A DNA stretch of 57,223 nucleotides. It comes from Actinomycetes bacterium. GTDB lineage: Bacteria; Actinomycetota; Acidimicrobiia; Acidimicrobiales; RAAP-2. The notes below the pieces were generated by a model, which was given only the letters and a program-made list of their open reading frames with translations, searched no databases and was not told the origin of the DNA. This document shows positions 53,707 through 57,223 of this stretch, piece after piece; the stretch's first letter is position 1; every line of letters begins with the position of its first letter. The DNA lies in assembly GCA_021810205.1 (NCBI GenBank), contig JAJZJC010000006.1, forward strand, positions 1-57,223. The letters run 5' to 3'. A program made the position numbers and the translations under genes.

Positions 53707-54869
53707 TACTCGCCATCCCTGTTCGTCTCGAAACCGCGCTGGGACCCAAGGAGACGCGGCGGGTTCTTCAGGTCCTCCTGCCACATGAGCGAGTCGTTGG
53801 AGATGTGGAACGGGCTGTCCTGGATGGTCAGCTCGTACACCGGCTCGTCGTTGGAGGCGTGATTGTGGATCGACCAGCCGGGTGCCGTGAGCATGAGGTC
53901 GCCCGCACCCCACTCGTAGCGCCGACCCGCCACCCGGCTCCAGCCGCTACCGGCAAAGAAGTAGTTGATCGCCGCCGACGCGTGCCGGTGCGGGCGGTCG
54001 ACGATGCCCGGCGGCCGGATGGTGATGGTGGCGAAGAAGCTGTTGGTCGTCCCATTGGCCCGCCCGGTCGCCGGGTTGTAGAGGAGGTACAGACGCCGGC
54101 CGCGGTACTTGGGGCCGAGGGCGGTCAGCTTGTCCAGCTCGCGCTTCACCTCGGCCCACGGCCAGTGGATCGGGTGCTGTTCGATCACCTCGGGGTTTAT
54201 GAGCCGCTCGTAGGACATGAGCAGCGGTCCACCCTCGCGCATGGCAAAGACGTGGGCGATGGGGTGCTCGCCAATGTCATCGGAGCCCTGGTTCCATCCA
54301 GCCGGCTCCTCGGGCGGGTGCTCATCGACGAAATGCACCCGGATCTTTTCGAGCACTGGGGCGTTCGAGTACACGAGCCGCACGTGGCGTTCGGAGGTGT
54401 CGTTCTCGTGGAAGTACGTGGTGAGCGAGGGCATGCACCAGACGTCGTACTGCTGGAAAGAGATCTTCTCGCCCCCGACGGCAGTGAAGCCAGCTCCCTC
54501 GATGCAAAAACCAACCTGTGACGAGTTGTGCCGAACCGGTGACGTCCGCTCCCCCGGAAGGAGCACCTCGAGGCTCACCCGGATCCCGGGTGCCAGCCCG
54601 AGCCCGGGCTCGTCAGAGAGCGGGTGAACGATCCATGATGCCCGCCGTCCGTCAGCCGGACGCGGGAGCGACGACAGCCGCTCGACCTCCTGGGCGATCT
54701 CCGCCTTTCGGATGATGACCGGTGGCCACGCCCCCTCCTCGACCGCCGGGTAGCTGACGTTCGAGCGGTCGACGAACCGGGCGCGCAGTGGCACCGGGTT
54801 GCCGTCGCCCTCCTGCCCACCGGCGGCGGCCGCATCGTCGGCTACCTGATGCCGCAGCTGATCCGTCAT
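53706..54869 (-). CDS. Bicupin ring-cleaving dioxygenase (gentisate / 1-hydroxy-2-naphthoate type)
   Basis: 387 residues. Two cupins: about 110-215 (RHNSSQVGFCIEGAGFTAVGGEKISFQQYDVWCMPSLTTYFHENDTSERHVRLVYSN) and about 275-370 (RPPGIVDRPHRHASAAINYFFAGSGWSRVAGRRYEWGAGDLMLTAPGWSIHNHAS). The Fe ligands in the second cupin (HRH...H) are kept, as in gentisate 1,2-dioxygenase and 1-hydroxy-2-naphthoate dioxygenase; the length equals the latter. Cleaves an aromatic ring next to a carboxylate. ATG at 54869; upstream codons encode a (RKTATV) repeat that is probably not translated. Confidence 0.87.
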   Translation of the reverse strand: MTDQLRHQVADDAAAAGGQEGDGNPVPLRARFVDRSNVSYPAVEEGAWPPVIIRKAEIAQEVERLSSLPRPADGRRASWIVHPLSDEPGLGLAPGIRVSLEVLLPGERTSPVRHNSSQVGFCIEGAGFTAVGGEKISFQQYDVWCMPSLTTYFHENDTSERHVRLVYSNAPVLEKIRVHFVDEHPPEEPAGWNQGSDDIGEHPIAHVFAMREGGPLLMSYERLINPEVIEQHPIHWPWAEVKRELDKLTALGPKYRGRRLYLLYNPATGRANGTTNSFFATITIRPPGIVDRPHRHASAAINYFFAGSGWSRVAGRRYEWGAGDLMLTAPGWSIHNHASNDEPVYELTIQDSPFHISNDSLMWQEDLKNPPRLLGSQRGFETNRDGE

Positions 54870-54892
54870 GCTCTCATCGGCCCTTCTCCTTG

Positions 54893-54953
54893 TTCGTTCC
54901 TGGGTTCGTTCCTGGTTCTTGCGCACCGTGGCGGTCTTGCGCACCGTGGCGGT
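54893..54953. repeat. 12-bp and 18-bp tandem repeats between ocd-like and cupin genes
   Basis: GTTCGTTCCTGG twice, then CTTGCGCACCGTGGCGGT twice plus a partial third copy. It lies about 30-100 bp 3' of the upstream gene's stop at 54993 and just before the cupin start. Confidence 0.8.
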
Positions 54954-54992
54954 CTTGCGCACGCCAACGCCGGGGGTCCCGCTGCTTCACGT

Positions 54993-55997
54993 TCACGGCG
55001 TCGGCTGCACCGGTCGCAACGCGACCGGTGCGCGGCCTCGGCGGGGCACGCTGGCCGACGGCGATCTGCCTTCCAAGCGCTCGAGGACGGCGAGCGCGAG
55101 CGCGACGTCCTCGATCCCCGAACCCATCCCTTTGAACAGGGTCACGTCGCCGGGTCGTCGACCTCCGAGACCCTCGCTCACCACCTGACCCAGGGTGCGC
55201 ACGGAAGCCCACGATGCGTCGTCGTCGCCGTAGTGCTCGCGCAGCTCGCTCGACAAGGCGCGGACCTGGGGAAGGCTGTCGGTGACCACGGCGGCACATC
55301 GGCCGAGGATCGCCGACTCGAGCTCTCGGCGCCGAAGGTCGATGGCGCCGACGGCGTTGACGTGCATTCCAGGCTCGACCATCGCCTCCGTCAGGACCGG
55401 CTCGGTCGCCCGGGTGACGAGGGTGACCACGTCGGCACCGCCGACGGCTTCCTCAGCGGACCCCGTCGGATGGCAGGCGAGGCCGAGCTCGTTCTCCACC
55501 CGCCGTGCGAGATCTTCGCGGTGCGCGGGCGTGGGGCTGTAGGCGCGCACCTCTCGCAGCGCCCGCACCTGCGCGACGGCCGCCACCTGGGGCAGCGCCT
55601 GCCTTCCGGTGCCGACCACGGCCATCACGGAGGCGTCAGCGCGAGCCAGCAGGTCGGTGGCGAGGGCGGCAGTTCCCGAGGTGCGCAGCTGTCCGAGCGC
55701 GAACGCCTCGATGACCGCGGTCACCGCTCCATTGCGCACGTCGAAGAGGACGAGGACCGGGTCGGCACCGCCCGGGGTATGGGTCCACACTTTGGTCCCG
55801 GCGTAGCCGGCAGCCGGAAATGCAGCCCCAAGAGCGTGCAGGGTGGCGTGGTTGCCATAGCCGAGGAGGGTCTTGTCCAGTGCGGTGGCGGTGCCGGCGC
55901 CTTCCTGGGCGAAGCCGGCGCGCAGGGCCTCGAGGGCGACGCCGGGATCGAGGACCGAGACGACGTCATGCTCCGAGATCCACTGCGTCACGTCCAT
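54993..55997 (-). CDS. Ornithine cyclodeaminase / mu-crystallin family NAD(P)-dependent protein
   Basis: 334 residues. N-terminal half GAGTATALDKTLLGYGNHATLHALGAAFPAAGYAGTKVWTHTPGGADPVLVLFDVRNGAVTAVIEAFALGQLRTSGTAALATDLLA, Rossmann site VVGTGRQALPQV, then EPGMHVNAVGAIDLRRRELES and VTLFKGMGSGIEDVALA. Members are ornithine cyclodeaminase, alanine dehydrogenase or ketimine reductases; substrate unknown here. First gene of the catabolic operon after the regulator, with GGGAGGA before the ATG. Its fit in an aromatic pathway is not obvious. Confidence 0.9.
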   Translation of the reverse strand: MDVTQWISEHDVVSVLDPGVALEALRAGFAQEGAGTATALDKTLLGYGNHATLHALGAAFPAAGYAGTKVWTHTPGGADPVLVLFDVRNGAVTAVIEAFALGQLRTSGTAALATDLLARADASVMAVVGTGRQALPQVAAVAQVRALREVRAYSPTPAHREDLARRVENELGLACHPTGSAEEAVGGADVVTLVTRATEPVLTEAMVEPGMHVNAVGAIDLRRRELESAILGRCAAVVTDSLPQVRALSSELREHYGDDDASWASVRTLGQVVSEGLGGRRPGDVTLFKGMGSGIEDVALALAVLERLEGRSPSASVPRRGRAPVALRPVQPTP

Positions 55998-56052
55998 GGG
56001 CGGTCCTCCCTGTCCGTCGGTCCATGCTGCTCAGCACGGGAGGGCGACGAAC

Positions 56053-56065
56053 AGAAACAGTTTCT
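56053..56065. promoter_or_regulatory. Candidate IclR operator
   Basis: AGAAACAGTTTCT, a perfect palindrome with one central base, in the 164-bp gap between the IclR gene and the first catabolic gene. AT-rich patch in GC-rich surroundings; 56-68 bp from the start of the ornithine-cyclodeaminase-like gene. Confidence 0.55.
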
Positions 56066-56161
56066 TCGCAATCAGGCTACGAGTTGTCCCTTCGCGTGTC
56101 AAGCTTGCATTCGGAGCAACGGGCGGTGATCAGCGACGCAAAGGGGAACGCGACCAGACCA

Positions 56162-56956
56162 TCAGGGAACCAGCGCCTCGACCGAAGCCCGGACGTCGAG
56201 AAGGTGGGCCACCAGGTCGTCCCATGGCTCCTTTGGTGCGCGCACCAGCGGCATGGAGACGCTGATGGACACCACTGGCCGCCCGTCCCGCTGACGCACC
56301 GCGGCGCTGACCGACCCCACTCCCGGCTCGCTCTCCCCCAAGTTGCGGGCGTAACCGGTGCGCCGCACTTCTTGGAGCTCGCTCATGAGCGCAGCGCGCG
56401 AGGTGATGGACTGGTCGGTCAGGGCCGGGAGCTTCGGCGACGGGTAGAGGCCGCGCAGGAAGTCGTCGCTCTCGCAAGCCAGCCAGGCCTTCCCGATCGA
56501 CGTGCAGTGCGCCCACATCCGAGTGCCCACGCGCGAGGCGACACGTAGGGCGTTCGGGCTCTCGGCACAGGCGATGAAGAGCATCTCATTGCCCTGGAGA
56601 ATGGCTGCGTGGGCCGTCTCCCCCGTCTCGTCCCGCAACCGCTCGAGGAACAGGAGAACGAGATTGCGCACCTCCATTCCCCGGACGGCCAACAGCCCGA
56701 CCCGCAGCAGCGCCGGACCGGCCCGGTACACCTTGCTCTCGGGGTCCTGCACCACGAAGTCGTGGTGGACGAGCATGGCGAGCAGTCGGTGGGCCGTGGA
56801 GACCGCCGTCCCCAGGCTCGACGCCGCCTCCGAGACGCGGATCTGCTTTCGCTCGGTGACCATGAGCAGGAGGCGAAGTACGTTATCGACGGACTCGATG
56901 GGGTAGCCCGGCGATCGTGGCGCCACCGCACCGTCCGCCCGTCCACTGCTCGCCAT
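56162..56956 (-). CDS. IclR-family transcriptional regulator
   Basis: 264 residues from the ATG at 56956. N-terminal winged helix (SVDNVLRLLLMVTERKQIRVSEAASSLGTAVSTAHRLLAMLVHHDFVVQD) and C-terminal effector domain (ALRVASRVGTRMWAHCTSIGKAWLA, GYARNLGESEPGVGSVSAAVRQRDGRPVVSISVSMP). IclR regulators commonly sense aromatic acids or pathway intermediates. Same strand and upstream of the catabolic operon; likely its controller. A TACGAT -10 box six bases before the ATG suggests a leaderless mRNA. Confidence 0.93.
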   Translation of the reverse strand: MASSGRADGAVAPRSPGYPIESVDNVLRLLLMVTERKQIRVSEAASSLGTAVSTAHRLLAMLVHHDFVVQDPESKVYRAGPALLRVGLLAVRGMEVRNLVLLFLERLRDETGETAHAAILQGNEMLFIACAESPNALRVASRVGTRMWAHCTSIGKAWLACESDDFLRGLYPSPKLPALTDQSITSRAALMSELQEVRRTGYARNLGESEPGVGSVSAAVRQRDGRPVVSISVSMPLVRAPKEPWDDLVAHLLDVRASVEALVP

Positions 56957-56962
56957 CGGCTC

Positions 56963-56968
56963 ATCGTA
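56963..56968 (-). promoter_or_regulatory. -10 element of leaderless iclR transcript
   Basis: Minus-strand TACGAT, six bases, ATG. Same box and spacing as for the gene starting at 26784. Confidence 0.5.
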
Positions 56969-57131
56969 GCCAATACCTGGTGAGACACCGTTCGACGGGT
57001 GACTCGCTCGGGCGGCTGACAGGCGGCCATACCCCGCGAGCAGCCGAGCAGGCACTCCGTGAGCAGCTCCTCATCATGGAAACTTCTTCCGCTGCTCCTG
57101 CGGGAGGCCTCTCAGTCGTTCCAGTCGTTGT

Positions 57132-57188
57132 CCCAGTCGTTGTCGTTGGCCCCGGTCGTTGTCGTTGGCCCCGGTCGTTGTCGTTGGC
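57132..57188. repeat. 19-bp tandem repeat at the window end
   Basis: Three copies of CCCRGTCGTTGTCGTTGGC, preceded by partial units. 57056-57223 shows no gene that can be supported; the neighbour beyond the edge is unknown. Confidence 0.82.
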
Positions 57189-57223
57189 CCTGTCCATCGC
57201 GATGCCGAAGGGGATCCCCCTCT

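Noticed and set aside
1685-57188. Tandem arrays as CRISPR
   Set aside because: Units are directly adjacent with no spacers, each array has a different unit, and no cas gene is present.

Overview
The window is high-GC DNA with actinobacterial traits: GAF-ANTAR regulators, an Rpf/LysM-type hydrolase, a monomeric NADP isocitrate dehydrogenase, group-2 sigma-70 architecture and TANNNT -10 boxes placed for leaderless transcripts. I infer Actinomycetota, possibly Acidimicrobiia-like; there is no rRNA or other decisive marker, so the class is a guess. I saw no tRNA, rRNA, CRISPR, phage or intact insertion sequence.

Layout. 1-6.7 kb (minus strand): the 5' part of a HAMP-array signalling protein, icd, and a two-gene module in which a KaiC-like double ATPase overlaps a SpoIIE-type phosphatase fused to a C-terminal KaiB domain. 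6.9-10.8 kb (minus): 14-TM MFS transporter, MerR regulator and a fused LigAB-type gallate/protocatechuate dioxygenase. 11-13.2 kb (minus): NarL-type two-component pair. 13.6-18.6 kb (plus): NapH/NosR-like membrane Fe-S protein, a ferredoxin-GltD-flavodoxin fusion and an Rrf2 Fe-S regulator, behind a good promoter. 18.7-25.6 kb: TetR, a fosmidomycin-resistance-type MFS protein, then metF-metH preceded by a leaderless three-cysteine mini-ORF. 25.7-28 kb (minus): unknown secreted/cytosolic pair and a LysM cell-wall hydrolase with a long leader.

28-39 kb reads like a cold/stress island: two paralogous DEAD-box helicases that share a conserved structured 5' leader, an SDR, a sigma factor, a chain of very small overlapping genes, cspA, PRC-barrel, two GAF-ANTAR proteins, a fatty-acid desaturase and a STAS protein. 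39.9-47.6 kb: KimA-like potassium transporter, UBP zinc-finger protein, VOC protein, and a YceI/MarR divergent pair followed by pirin and a FUSC-type exporter.

47.8-57 kb (minus) is one tightly packed catabolic operon: IclR regulator, ornithine-cyclodeaminase-like protein, gentisate/1-hydroxy-2-naphthoate-type cupin dioxygenase, DapA-family lyase, dihydroxyphthalate decarboxylase-like protein, class II aldolase and two UbiD decarboxylases. Four junctions are overlaps of 1-4 nt or near-contacts. The likely job is breakdown of a carboxylated aromatic compound; the substrate is not determinable from sequence alone.

A striking general feature is unrelated short tandem repeats (units of 9-24 bp) scattered through the window. 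Inside genes the units are multiples of three. Outside genes they tend to sit a few bases 3' of a stop codon.
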